DNA from: an uncultured Anaerolineales bacterium
GTDB taxonomy: Bacteria > Chloroflexota > Anaerolineae > Aggregatilineales > Aggregatilineaceae
Reading direction: 5' to 3'
Length of the DNA: 38,995 nucleotides
NCBI GenBank assembly: GCA_937135955.1
Contig: CAKZOB010000070.1
Span: 1 to 38,995, forward strand
Part shown: one piece after another, positions 25,887-33,843 of the stretch
Layout of the letters: each line of letters begins with the position of its first letter
Position numbering within the stretch: the first letter of the stretch is position 1
The notes under the pieces: model-generated
Told to the model about the DNA's origin: nothing
The model's database searches: none
The model's input: only the letters and a program-made list of their open reading frames with translations
Made by a program: the position numbers and the translations under genes

Positions 25887-27053
25887 ATGTCTCTTCCGCA
25901 AACCGTGACGGATGCGCCCGCTCCCCGGCGGGGCGACTGGCGCGAGATCGCCCGCGTCTGGAGCGCCTTTCTGTATATCGGCGCGACAGCGTTCGGCGGC
26001 CCGGCGGCGCACATTGCCATCATGCGTCACGAACTGGTCGAGCGGCGCAAGTGGATTTCCGAACAACATTTCCTCGATCTGCTCGGCGCAACCAACCTGA
26101 TCCCCGGCCCCAACTCCAGCGAGATGACCATGCACATCGGCTACGTGCGGGCAGGGCTGGCCGGTTTGCTGGCGGGCGGGATCGCTTTCGTGCTGCCGGG
26201 GATGGTGATCACCCTGGCCCTGGCCTGGGTCTACACCCGTTATGGGACGACCCCTGCGGCGGGCTGGCTGTTGTATGGCATCAAACCGGTCATCATCCCC
26301 CTCATCGTCGCGGCCCTGTGGAGTCTGGGGCGCAAAGCTGTCACCGGCCCGTTGACGGCGCTGGTCGGAGGGCTGGCCCTGGCGTTGTACTTCCTGGGCG
26401 TCAATTTCGTGCTGGTGCTGGTGATGGGCGGCCTGGCGGTTGCTCTGGGTCGCCGGGGTGTGCGGGCGCGGGCGCTGTTCCCGCTGCCCCTGGCAGGCGT
26501 GGGACTGCCCGCTGCCGCCGTCACAGGCAGCTTCAACCTGTTGGCCCTGGCCTGGGCTTTTTTCAAGATCGGCGCGTTGCTCTATGGCTCCGGCTATGTG
26601 CTGTTCGCCTTCATGCAGGCGGAACTGGTCGAACGACACCGCTGGCTGAGCGAACAGGTGCTCATTGACGCCATCGCTGCAGGACAGATGACGCCCGGCC
26701 CGCTTTCTACTACGGCGACTTTTGTGGGCTATCTGCTGGCGGGCGTGCCGGGCGCGTTGATCGCTACCGGCGCTTTCTACCTGCCCGCGTTCGTGGTGGT
26801 CGCCCTCAGTAATCCTCTCATCCCGCGCATTCGCAATTCAAGGTCAGTCTCCAGCGTGCTGGACGGGGTCAATGTGGCAGCGCTGGGTCTGATGGCCGCA
26901 GTGACCTGGGAACTGGGGCGCGCGGCGTTTGTGGATGTCTATGCTATACTGCTAGGGGGATCGGCGGCGTTGCTGCTGTGGCGCTACCAGGTCAGCGCGG
27001 CTGCCCTGGTGATCCTGGGTGCAGCGGGCGGCCTGCTGAGCGCGCTGCTGTGA
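25887..27053 (+). CDS. chrA: Chromate transporter (CHR family), second of a tandem pair
   Basis: The 388-residue protein is a full-length paralogue of the preceding one. The first half carries IGATAFGGPAAHIAIMRHEL and NLIPGPNSSEMTMHIG, the second FKIGALLYGSGYVLFAFMQA and QMTPGPLSTTATFVGYLLAG. Shared segments such as GWLLYGIKPVI are nearly identical between the copies, so tandem duplication is likely. The first half has PGPNSSEM, the form usual in the family, while copy 1 has PGPTASKV. AGGAACC precedes the ATG, 61 bases after the first copy ends. The two copies may form a heterodimer or have diverged in substrate; neither is shown. Confidence 0.88.
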   Translation: MSLPQTVTDAPAPRRGDWREIARVWSAFLYIGATAFGGPAAHIAIMRHELVERRKWISEQHFLDLLGATNLIPGPNSSEMTMHIGYVRAGLAGLLAGGIAFVLPGMVITLALAWVYTRYGTTPAAGWLLYGIKPVIIPLIVAALWSLGRKAVTGPLTALVGGLALALYFLGVNFVLVLVMGGLAVALGRRGVRARALFPLPLAGVGLPAAAVTGSFNLLALAWAFFKIGALLYGSGYVLFAFMQAELVERHRWLSEQVLIDAIAAGQMTPGPLSTTATFVGYLLAGVPGALIATGAFYLPAFVVVALSNPLIPRIRNSRSVSSVLDGVNVAALGLMAAVTWELGRAAFVDVYAILLGGSAALLLWRYQVSAAALVILGAAGGLLSALL

Positions 27054-27125
27054 CTGTGCTCCGGGTTGTTGTGCCCGGAACCTGCCAGACAAGATATCTG
27101 GTCGTGCCAGAAGTGAGGTGAGGCA

Positions 27126-27347
27126 ATGCGTCGGCTGCTGGCCTTTGTCGGGGGAGTCTTGAGCGGGAGCGCCATCGGGACGGCGCTGGCGCTGTTGTTC
27201 GCGCCCTCGTCGGAGCGGAGCATTCCGGCACGGCTGCGCGCCCGTTACCGGCGAGCGTTACAGGCCGGAGAGATCGCCGCCGGGCAGCGCCGCGCCGAGC
27301 TCGAAGCGCAACTGGCAGCGCTCACCCGGCGCACGCCAGAAAGGTAG
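27126..27347 (+). CDS. Small YtxH-like membrane protein
   Basis: The 73-residue protein has one N-terminal hydrophobic segment (LLAFVGGVLSGSAIGTALAL, about 4-25) followed by LFAPSSE and a basic, helical tail. This resembles YtxH/gas-vesicle-like small proteins, in which a Gly-rich helix precedes LLFAPxSG. The ribosome binding site GAGGTGAGG is good. It follows the second CHR gene by 72 bases and may belong to that transcript. No function can be assigned. Confidence 0.65.
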   Translation: MRRLLAFVGGVLSGSAIGTALALLFAPSSERSIPARLRARYRRALQAGEIAAGQRRAELEAQLAALTRRTPER

Positions 27348-27357
27348 CGTCTGGTTA

Positions 27358-27600
27358 GAGACCGTTTGAAAAGCCCCCTCAACCCCCGGCTCCTTCGCCC
27401 GCGCTGCGGGAGAAGGGAAGCACTTGCACAAGAGATAGTAAGTCCCCTTGCCCACAGCGTTGGGAGAGGGGATTGAGGGGTGAGGGGAAACTTGTAGATA
27501 ATGCATAGTCGCGTGCAAAGAGGGGGCTTGATTATGCACTTACCATCTGCTCAGACGTGCGTGGCTGAGGGAGCCGGGAGTGAGGTTTTCAAACAGTCTC
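27358..27600. repeat. 243-bp element with GAGACC-type terminal inverted repeats, containing repeat type A copy 3
   Basis: The left end GAGACCGTTTGAAAA (27358-27372) and the complement of the right end (27586-27600, GAGACTGTTTGAAAA) match at 14 of 15 bases. Bases 27374-27487 are a type A repeat, inverted, very similar to 20610-20722. The right end overlaps the last codons and TGA stop of btuD. No transposase is inside, so it would be a non-autonomous element. Confidence 0.65.
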
Positions 27601-28626
27601 GCGGGGATGCGGCTGACGCAGCGCGGCGATCAGCGCGGCGATGGACTCGTGTTCCTGGCTGTGTTCGCCCCGGTCAATACGCCAGCGGGGCGGGTCGCCT
27701 GGTAGCACAGTCACCTGATACAGCGACGGCGTGCCGTTCTCGACCACCTGATAGCCCTCACGTTCCAGGGCGCGCCGCGTCCACAACGCGGCCAGGCCCT
27801 CGCCTGCCAGCGCCACGTATTCTGTGCGCAGTCTGGTGAGGGTGAAGCTGCCCGTGCTGGGGTCGAAGGCCAGTCCTTCGGCCTGGAAAGTGGCCGCCAG
27901 CGCTCCACTGAGCACCAGGTCTTCGGGCGCGCCGCAGAAGAGCGGGCCGCCGCGCGGCAGCAACCACAATCGGTCGGCGGTGCGCAGGGCGAGATCGAGA
28001 TCGTGGGTGGAGAGTAGAATCGCGCGGCCCGTCAGGCGAGTCAGGGCGCGCAGCACGCGCATGATTTCCACGCGGTTGGGCACATCGAGGAAGGCGGTCG
28101 GCTCGTCGAGCAACATCACCAGTGGTTCCTGAGCCAGCGCCCGCGCGATCATGATCTTCTGGCGCTCGCCGTCGCTCAGCTCCTCCACCAGGCGGGCGGC
28201 CAGCGGCTTGGCACCGACCGTCTCGATGGCCCATCGTACAACGGCCTCGTCGTGTTCGCCCAGGCGACCCGTCCAGTCAGTGTAGGGGTGACGGCCCAGC
28301 GCCACCAGCGCGTAAGCCGTGAGGTGCCCCGCCTCCACCCTCTCGGTCAGCACGACGCTCATACGGCGGGCGCGCTCGCGCGGGTCGAGCGCGACGATGT
28401 CGTCGTCTCCCAGCCGAACCGTGCCCGCCAGCGCCGGTTGCATGGCGGCGAGCGTGCGCAGCAGAGTAGACTTGCCCGCGCCGTTTGGCCCCACCAGGCA
28501 CACCAGTTCGCCAGCGGCCAGTCGCAGCGATAGGCGCTCGGCTACTACTACCGGCGTGCCGTGCTTCCGCGTGTAGCCGATGGTCAGGTCGCGGGCACTG
28601 AGGACAGGAACCGCTGAAACACTCAT
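27589..28626 (-). CDS. btuD: Cobalamin (FecE/BtuD-type) ABC transporter ATP-binding protein
   Basis: Start ATG 28626 ([20 protein letters not shown]) lies 8 bases after the permease stop. The 345-residue protein has Walker [10 protein letters not shown] near 48, the signature LSDGERQK near 150 (Asp where many ATPases have Gly), Walker B LVMLLDEP near 172 and the switch His in [11 protein letters not shown]. About 95 C-terminal residues beyond the ATPase core ([20 protein letters not shown] onward) are unusual for this family and may be regulatory. Cobalamin as substrate is inferred from the riboswitch ahead of the operon. The final codons and stop lie inside the inverted repeat of a mobile-like element. 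Confidence 0.9.
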   Translation of the reverse strand: MSVSAVPVLSARDLTIGYTRKHGTPVVVAERLSLRLAAGELVCLVGPNGAGKSTLLRTLAAMQPALAGTVRLGDDDIVALDPRERARRMSVVLTERVEAGHLTAYALVALGRHPYTDWTGRLGEHDEAVVRWAIETVGAKPLAARLVEELSDGERQKIMIARALAQEPLVMLLDEPTAFLDVPNRVEIMRVLRALTRLTGRAILLSTHDLDLALRTADRLWLLPRGGPLFCGAPEDLVLSGALAATFQAEGLAFDPSTGSFTLTRLRTEYVALAGEGLAALWTRRALEREGYQVVENGTPSLYQVTVLPGDPPRWRIDRGEHSQEHESIAALIAALRQPHPRETV

Positions 28627-28634
28627 TACGATTC

Positions 28635-29759
28635 TCAGCCAGAGTAAGCCGGGCGGGCACTGCCGCGGCGCAAGATCACCCAGGCGACCACTGGTGCCCC
28701 CAGCAGCGCCGTCACCGCGTTGAGCGGCAGCACGGTCTGTGTGCCGGGCATCTGCGCGATGATGTCGGCCACCAGCGCCAGCAGCGCCCCCAACAGGGCG
28801 CAGGCGGGCAGCAGCAGCCGGTGATCGGACGAGCGGAACAGATGACGGGCCAGGTGCGGCACGGCCACGCCCACGAAGCCAATCGGCCCGCAGAAGGCGG
28901 TGACTGCTCCGGCCAGCACTGCCGCGCTGAGGATGACGGCCAGTCGCACCCAACGCACGTTGACGCCCATCGTCTGCGCGTAGGTTTCACCCAGCAGCAG
29001 GGCGTTGAGCGGCTTGACCAGCGCCAGCCCCAGCATCAGCGCGACCAGGATCACCGGCGCGAAGACGTGTAGCTGACTCCAGGTCACCCCGCCAAAGCTG
29101 CCGAAAGTCCAGTTGATGTACGCCTGAATGCGCTCGGTGATGCTGAAATAGAGCAGCAAGCTCACCAGCGCTGCCGCCCCATAGCCGACCATCAGGCCCA
29201 GGATGAGCAGAGTGGTGCTGCTGTGTACACGCCGCGCCACCAGCAGCATCAGCGTCAGCACTGCGCCCGCGCCCAGGCTAGCCGCCGTCACCAGGCCGAA
29301 GTTACCCAACAGGCCCAACCCGGCCAGCATGGAAGTCGCGGAGACGCCGGCCACGCCGACCGAAAGCACCACCAACGCCACGCCCAGGCTTGCGCCGGAG
29401 TTGATCCCCAGCACGAACGGATCGGCCAACGGGTTGCGGAAGAGCGTCTGCATCTGCAGGCCAGCCACCGCCAGCGCCGACCCGGCCAGCGTCGCCGTGA
29501 TCGCTTTGGGCAGGCGAAACTTGAGCACGATGGTCGTCCAGGTCTTGCGGGCCGGTTCCTCGCCCGCCAGGATTTTGAGCACGTCGCCCAGGGGAATATC
29601 CACCGATCCCAGCGTCAGGCTGAGCACAAACACGCCGATCAACGTCCCCAGCAGCCCCAGCAATGCCAGCCAGCGAATGCCTAGCCGGGGCCATTCGGCG
29701 GAACGGGCCACCTCCGCCGCCGGTGTCTGCGGGATGGGGCGAAGGGTGATCTCGGCCAT
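28635..29759 (-). CDS. btuC: Cobalamin (FecCD/BtuC-type) ABC transporter permease
   Basis: The start chosen is ATG 29759 ([20 protein letters not shown]) after AAGGAG, giving 374 residues. The protein has about 10 membrane helices and FecCD features: [20 protein letters not shown]-like segment (written here [20 protein letters not shown], near 85), [19 protein letters not shown] near 115, [18 protein letters not shown] near 295 and [17 protein letters not shown] near 350. It forms the translocation channel with BtuD and receives ligand from the binding protein encoded upstream. The operon order is binding protein, permease, ATPase. Confidence 0.92.
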   Translation of the reverse strand: MAEITLRPIPQTPAAEVARSAEWPRLGIRWLALLGLLGTLIGVFVLSLTLGSVDIPLGDVLKILAGEEPARKTWTTIVLKFRLPKAITATLAGSALAVAGLQMQTLFRNPLADPFVLGINSGASLGVALVVLSVGVAGVSATSMLAGLGLLGNFGLVTAASLGAGAVLTLMLLVARRVHSSTTLLILGLMVGYGAAALVSLLLYFSITERIQAYINWTFGSFGGVTWSQLHVFAPVILVALMLGLALVKPLNALLLGETYAQTMGVNVRWVRLAVILSAAVLAGAVTAFCGPIGFVGVAVPHLARHLFRSSDHRLLLPACALLGALLALVADIIAQMPGTQTVLPLNAVTALLGAPVVAWVILRRGSARPAYSG

Positions 29760-29771
29760 AGCAAGCTCCTT

Positions 29772-29877
29772 GGAGAGTAGGGAGTAGGGAGAAACAGAGT
29801 GGGCGAAAGGGCACAAGCCGCTGATTGGCGATCGCGCTCTCGCCGCTCTCAACCCCCTACTCCCGACTGCCTACTCC
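29772..29877. repeat. Imperfect inverted repeat between btuF and btuC
   Basis: GGAGAGTAGGGAGTAGGGAG (from 29772) faces CCCTACTCCCGACTGCCTAC (from 29855), an imperfect pair that could fold the btuF-btuC intergenic RNA into a long hairpin. It may be a small dispersed element or an mRNA-stability structure that sets relative expression of the two genes. Confidence 0.5.
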
Positions 29878-29881
29878 TTGC

Positions 29882-31069
29882 TCACTGCAACTGCCGATAG
29901 AACACGAACTCGTGATCGGGCAGCAGTTCCGGGTGGAAGATGGCAATCAGATCGGCCAGAATCCAGTCCGGATGCGCGATGCCGCCTTCGTAGTAGTAGT
30001 TGCCACCGAAGTCGTTCAGATACAGATTGTTACTCCAGACATTGCCGTTTTGGACGGCGGCGAACTCAGCGAAGCGCTCGTCGGCGGCGAGCATATCGTC
30101 TTTGGTGAACCAGTAGCCGCCCGCGTTGACCCAGAAGTCAGCGTCGGCGGCGCGCTCCAGCACCGTCTCAAAATCGAGGGCCATGCTACCCGTGGACTCG
30201 TCGTCGGCCCACAGATACTCCGCCCCAGCGTCGGCCAGCAGATGGGCAGTGTAACTACCGCCACCGGCCATGTACCAGGTGCCTTCCCAGGGCGCGTCCA
30301 CGAAGACGGTGGGACGTTCCTCAACGGAGGCGGCCAGTTCACTAAGCGCCTGATAGTTCTCGACGATCTGACCGAAGATTTCGTCGGCTTTGGTTTCGGC
30401 GTTGTAGAACAGGGCGACGAACTTCACCCACTCGGCGCGCCCCAGGGGAGTCATTTCCAGCCAGTCACCGGCCAACACGACGGGCAGTCCGGCAGCGATC
30501 AGCGCCGGATGGGCGTCGTACTCGGCCAACCCAGAACCAGAGGTGAGGATCAGGCTCGGCTCCAGGTCAATGACGGTCTCCACGCTGACGCCTGAGCCAC
30601 TGCCTACTTCGGTCATCTCGCCCGCTTCGATGCGGCTGCGCACTTCGGGCGTATTCACATAGTCGAACTCATCGTGCCCGATCAGATAGTCGAGCAGCCC
30701 CAGGTCTACGACGAAGGGCAGGTACGTGGTGGCCATGGTCACCAGTGATCCCGCGGGCACTTCGATCACAGCGTCCGCGTCCACATCCTCCGGCGCGGGC
30801 GTGCCGCACTGCACCAGCACGTAGCGAGCCGGATCAGAGCCGGGCCAGGTCTGGTTGACGGTGACCACCTTATAGTGATTGGCGTATTCGACGGAGAAGT
30901 TCTGAGCGTATTCGACGATAGCTTTCTGCGGAAAATAGTCTACGGACGGGTCGTAGGTGTCCACGCAACCAGCGGTCAGGTTGGTGGCCGGTCCCTGCGC
31001 GCTGGCCGGAAGCACTGGCCCGGCCAGGCTCAGCACGAGCAAGACGACAAGCAAACGGCGCGCATTCAT
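29882..31069 (-). CDS. btuF: Cobalamin-type ABC transporter substrate-binding protein
   Basis: Start ATG 31069 (MNARRLLVVLLVLSLAGPVL) follows GGAGG, giving 395 residues with a signal peptide cleaved near PASAQ (about 24). The mature part is a cluster-A-III type (FecB/BtuF-like) binding protein. DADAVIEVPAGSLVTMATTY starts the first lobe, LEPSLILTSG lies near 155, and a long interdomain helix with ETKADEIFGQIVENYQALSE lies near 230-250. The second lobe has AHLLADAGAEYLWAD near 285. It would deliver cobalamin or a corrinoid to BtuCD. No lipobox Cys is visible. The riboswitch at 31341-31479 sits in its leader. Confidence 0.9.
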   Translation of the reverse strand: MNARRLLVVLLVLSLAGPVLPASAQGPATNLTAGCVDTYDPSVDYFPQKAIVEYAQNFSVEYANHYKVVTVNQTWPGSDPARYVLVQCGTPAPEDVDADAVIEVPAGSLVTMATTYLPFVVDLGLLDYLIGHDEFDYVNTPEVRSRIEAGEMTEVGSGSGVSVETVIDLEPSLILTSGSGLAEYDAHPALIAAGLPVVLAGDWLEMTPLGRAEWVKFVALFYNAETKADEIFGQIVENYQALSELAASVEERPTVFVDAPWEGTWYMAGGGSYTAHLLADAGAEYLWADDESTGSMALDFETVLERAADADFWVNAGGYWFTKDDMLAADERFAEFAAVQNGNVWSNNLYLNDFGGNYYYEGGIAHPDWILADLIAIFHPELLPDHEFVFYRQLQ

Positions 31070-31218
31070 AGGGTCTGTTCCTCCACTGCTACTGTGACCA
31101 ACCCTGCAAGTCCGCACCAGTGCCCATGCCCGTCCGTCGCGCGGAATACAGAAGATCAAGACGCCGGAACTGCCCTGACGCCGCCGGCAAGCGTCATAAC
31201 CAGCCGCCCTGTGACAAC

Positions 31219-31247
31219 AAAAAAACCCGACGCGAAGGTCGGGTTCG
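31219..31247 (-). terminator. Intrinsic terminator in the btuF leader (riboswitch expression platform)
   Basis: On the minus strand the stem AACCCGAC/GTCGGGTT (31224-31231 with 31238-31245) is followed by seven T (31219-31225, sharing the stem end). It lies about 95 bases after the cobalamin aptamer and 150 bases before btuF. It is well placed to stop transcription when B12 is bound. Confidence 0.85.
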
Positions 31248-31340
31248 GGAGCACGCAGGCGTTGGCCAGCGCCCGTGCGCTGGTCACAACAGGGAGGCGG
31301 GCGCCGTGCTTCCATCTCCCTCCGCGAGACGATGAAAGCG

Positions 31341-31479
31341 GATAGAGGCGGGCGACCTGGCTTTCCGGCGCGTCTCCTTTAAGGGAGCGTCACCGGATCA
31401 CAGTTGCGGGACAGCGCTGGACTCGCACCAGCTTCGCCTTTAAGCTCTGCCATCCGGGGCGGCGAGCACCTCTACCACT
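31341..31479 (-). ncRNA. Cobalamin riboswitch (B12 element)
   Basis: The minus strand contains the B12-box core: GGTGCGAGTCCAGCGCTGTC, then CCGCAACTGTGA (31397-31435), and the 3' part AAAGCCAGGTCGCCCGCC (31348-31365). The outer helix is formed by GTAGAGG near the 5' end with CCTCTAT near 31341-31347. This matches the pattern known for cobalamin riboswitches. It is followed by an intrinsic terminator and then the btuFCD operon, so high adenosylcobalamin should reduce transport gene expression. Confidence 0.93.
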
Positions 31480-31510
31480 ACGGACAATGCACTTGGTAAG
31501 GCACAGGTGC

Positions 31511-31539
31511 AGCATAGCACGAAACGCGGCGGGCGTCAA
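31511..31539 (-). promoter_or_regulatory. Promoter of the btuFCD operon
   Basis: On the minus strand TTGACG (31534-31539) is followed after 17 bases by TATGCT (31511-31516), which also has an upstream TGC as an extended -10. The predicted start near 31504 is about 25 bases before the riboswitch. Confidence 0.7.
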
Positions 31540-31561
31540 CAAAAAGTGACAGCCAGCCGAC

Positions 31562-31950
31562 CAGGGGGATTGCATCAAACCGCTTGACGCTTTACCTCAC
31601 TCCCAGCCTCGCGCGAGTGCTGAGCGGGGGTGAGGTAAACGCCTCCGCACCGGGCACATCGCTGAGAAGCTTTGCTCGCACTCAGTTTGAGGGGTGCATT
31701 TCACAAAAGCACGGTTTCGGAAATTCGCCTCAGTTCGCTGGCACTCGTGAACTCAACTGAAATGCACCCCAGGCAGAAGCTGGACGGGTGCGCGCAAATG
31801 TGACGGGCTGTTTGCAGCAGTCTGCCGCCCCTCACCCCTCAATCCCCTCTCCCTCGCGACTGCGTCGCGGGGCGAGGGGACTTACTGTCTCTCGCACGAG
31901 CGCTCCCCTTCTCCCGCAGCGCGGGAGAAGGGGCTGGGGGATGAGGGGCA
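31562..31950. repeat. Composite palindromic repeat, copy 4 (modules D, B, inverted-repeat unit, C and A)
   Basis: This noncoding region contains, in order: type D repeat (31562-31600); a palindrome TTTACCTCACTCCC/GGGGGTGAGGTAAA (31591-31604 with 31626-31639); an 80-bp unit with perfect 13-base terminal inverted repeats GGGGTGCATTTCA (31691-31703 and complement 31758-31770); the GTGACGGGCTGTTTGC module (from 31801); and a type A segment (31829-31950) with a perfect 13-bp hairpin CCCCTTCTCCCGC/GCGGGAGAAGGGG (31905-31933). The hairpin may terminate the minus-strand operon that ends at 31957. Confidence 0.8.
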
Positions 31951-31956
31951 CCGCCC

Positions 31957-32721
31957 TCAGGCCAGGCGGATGGCGCGGCGGACGCGCTCGGTGAGGGCGA
32001 CAAAGTCGGGTTGATGGAGCAGTTCCAGGCTGCGCGGGCGTTGCAGGGGAATGGGCACATCGGCCACCAAGCGCGCCGGGCGCGGCCCCATCACCAGCAC
32101 ACGGTCGGCGAGCAGCACCGCCTCCGAAATGCTGTGTGTGACCATCAGCACTGTCTTACGATGGTGCGCCCAAATGCGCAGCAGTTCCTCGCTCATCTGT
32201 TCGCGCGTCAGAGCGTCCAATGAGCCGAACGGCTCGTCGAGCAGCAGCACTTCCGGATCGTGGATCAGCGCCCGCCCGATCGCCACACGCTGCGCCATGC
32301 CGCCGGAGAGCGCCGCCGGATACGTCCCAGCGAACCCTTCCAGGCCGGTCAGCTCCAGCATGGCGCGGGTGCGTTCCAGCCGTTCAGCGGGCGGCAGGCC
32401 AGCCAGTTCCAGCGGCAGCGACAGGTTGCCCGCCACGGTGCGCCATGGCATCAGGTTCGCTTTCTGGAAGACGATCCCCACGCGGCGTTGTGCCCGCGTG
32501 AGGGGTTGCCCGTCGAGCAGCACCCGCCCGCTGGTGGGCGTCAGCAGACCAGCCATGATGCGCAGCAACGTGCTCTTGCCGCACCCGCTCGGCCCCACCA
32601 GGCAGGTGAAGGATTCGCGCGCCAGGCGGAAGGACACGTCATCCAGGGCGGGGACGTCTCCTTCGGGGGCGCGGTAGATGTGAGTGATATGCTCGGCGGC
32701 CAGTATGGCGGTGCTGATCAT
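31957..32721 (-). CDS. ABC transporter ATP-binding protein (nitrate/sulfonate/thiamine-precursor type)
   Basis: Start ATG 32721 (MISTAILAAEHITHIYRAPE) gives 254 residues, the usual length of SsuB/TauB/ThiZ-type ATPases. Walker A is GPSGCGKST near 40, the Q-loop is FQKANLMPWRTV near 85, the signature LSGGMAQRV near 137, and Walker B VLLLDEPFGSLDA near 158. THSISEAVLLADRV near 195 holds the switch His. It is the last gene of a four-gene operon, 23 bases after the substrate-binding protein. The substrate cannot be told from the ATPase. Confidence 0.92.
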   Translation of the reverse strand: MISTAILAAEHITHIYRAPEGDVPALDDVSFRLARESFTCLVGPSGCGKSTLLRIMAGLLTPTSGRVLLDGQPLTRAQRRVGIVFQKANLMPWRTVAGNLSLPLELAGLPPAERLERTRAMLELTGLEGFAGTYPAALSGGMAQRVAIGRALIHDPEVLLLDEPFGSLDALTREQMSEELLRIWAHHRKTVLMVTHSISEAVLLADRVLVMGPRPARLVADVPIPLQRPRSLELLHQPDFVALTERVRRAIRLA

Positions 32722-32744
32722 GCGCCCTGTCCCTGCAGCACGCC

Positions 32745-33773
32745 TCACTGAGGCAGGAAGTCCATGTTGTAGCAGGCACTCAGGTCATCCAGGGGCGCGT
32801 CGAGCAGCCCCGCCTGGATGAGAATGTCCTGCGTGGTCTGCCAGGAATCGGGATCGGTGCGCCCCAATTCGTCGGAACGCCACAACTCAATCGAGTTGAG
32901 CAAGACCTGGCGTTGTGTGTCGTACTGGTCTTCGGGCAGGTCCTTGACGTACTCCGCCACCGCGATTTCGAAAGCGGCGTCGGGATCGGCGATGACATTG
33001 GCGATCCCGCGCTGCAACGCGCGCACCATGCCCCGCACCAGCTCCGGTTTGTCGCGGATGGTCTGCTCGTTGGTGACCAGCCCGTTGGAGACCAGCGCCG
33101 CGTAGTCGGAGACTTCGATCACGTTGACTTCGGTGCACTGTTGCTGAATGGTCAGCGGTTCGTTGGCGATGTACACCACCGAAGCTTCTACCTTGCCCTC
33201 GCAAATGTTCTCCGGCGCAGCGAAGCCAATCGAGCGTAGTTCGCCCAGGTCATCTTCGCTCATGCCGGCGGCGTTGAGCAGCGCGCGCAGCCCCATGTAG
33301 CTGGCCCCCTGCGGGCCGGGGATGCCCACCACCCGGCCTTTGAGGTCTTCGGGTTTGGTGATGTTCAGGTCGGCAGGCGAGACAATCCCCACCGGGAAGC
33401 GGTGATACCATTCGAAGACGTACACCACCGGGCGATCATTCGCGCGTGCCAGAATGACCTGCTCACCACTGATCAGCCCGAACTGCAGGTCGTTGTTGGC
33501 GATGCGCTCCACGCCATCCGCTTCGTTGAAGCTGTTCTCGAAAGCGATATCGATCCCCTCTTCGGCGAAGTAGCCGCGCTCCGCCGCCACATAGACGGGG
33601 GCGAACTGCACACTGGGAATGTAACTCATGAACAGGGTGACTTTGGTCTTGCCGTCGGGCTCTTCGTCTTCGCGCGAGAGCGCATAGGCGACGATGAGCA
33701 AGACAGCCAGGGCCAAGGCGACGCCGGCCAGCAACAGCGCGCGTTGGCGAAAGCGTGAGGCTTGGTCAGGCAT
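32745..33773 (-). CDS. ABC transporter substrate-binding protein, NMT1/THI5-like
   Basis: The 342-residue protein begins with a basic N-terminus and one hydrophobic segment (about 12-31, LLLAGVALALAVLLIVAYAL), so it is membrane-tethered or exported. TKVTLFMSYIPSVQFAPVYV with AAERGYFAEEGIDIAF (about 43-79) is the NMT1/THI5-like start shared by SsuA, TauA, ThiY and RibY. DLKGRVVGIPGPQGASYMGL near 142 is the hinge region. AAGGGAG precedes the ATG. Likely ligands are a thiamine pyrimidine precursor, riboflavin or a sulfonate; no TPP or FMN riboswitch is visible upstream to decide. Confidence 0.9.
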   Translation of the reverse strand: MPDQASRFRQRALLLAGVALALAVLLIVAYALSREDEEPDGKTKVTLFMSYIPSVQFAPVYVAAERGYFAEEGIDIAFENSFNEADGVERIANNDLQFGLISGEQVILARANDRPVVYVFEWYHRFPVGIVSPADLNITKPEDLKGRVVGIPGPQGASYMGLRALLNAAGMSEDDLGELRSIGFAAPENICEGKVEASVVYIANEPLTIQQQCTEVNVIEVSDYAALVSNGLVTNEQTIRDKPELVRGMVRALQRGIANVIADPDAAFEIAVAEYVKDLPEDQYDTQRQVLLNSIELWRSDELGRTDPDSWQTTQDILIQAGLLDAPLDDLSACYNMDFLPQ

Positions 33774-33843
33774 ACAGACACTCCCTTTCTACTCATTAGA
33801 CGGGCGATTGCGCGCTCAAGTTTAGCGAGGATGGCGACGTTGG

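Noticed and set aside
24653-27053. Tandem CHR genes as one frameshifted gene
   Set aside because: Each copy is full length with both CHR halves and its own start, so they are two genes, not a broken one.
27589-31069. Ferric-siderophore importer as the annotation of the FecB/FecCD/FecE-type genes
   Set aside because: The cobalamin riboswitch in the leader makes cobalamin or another corrinoid the better assignment.
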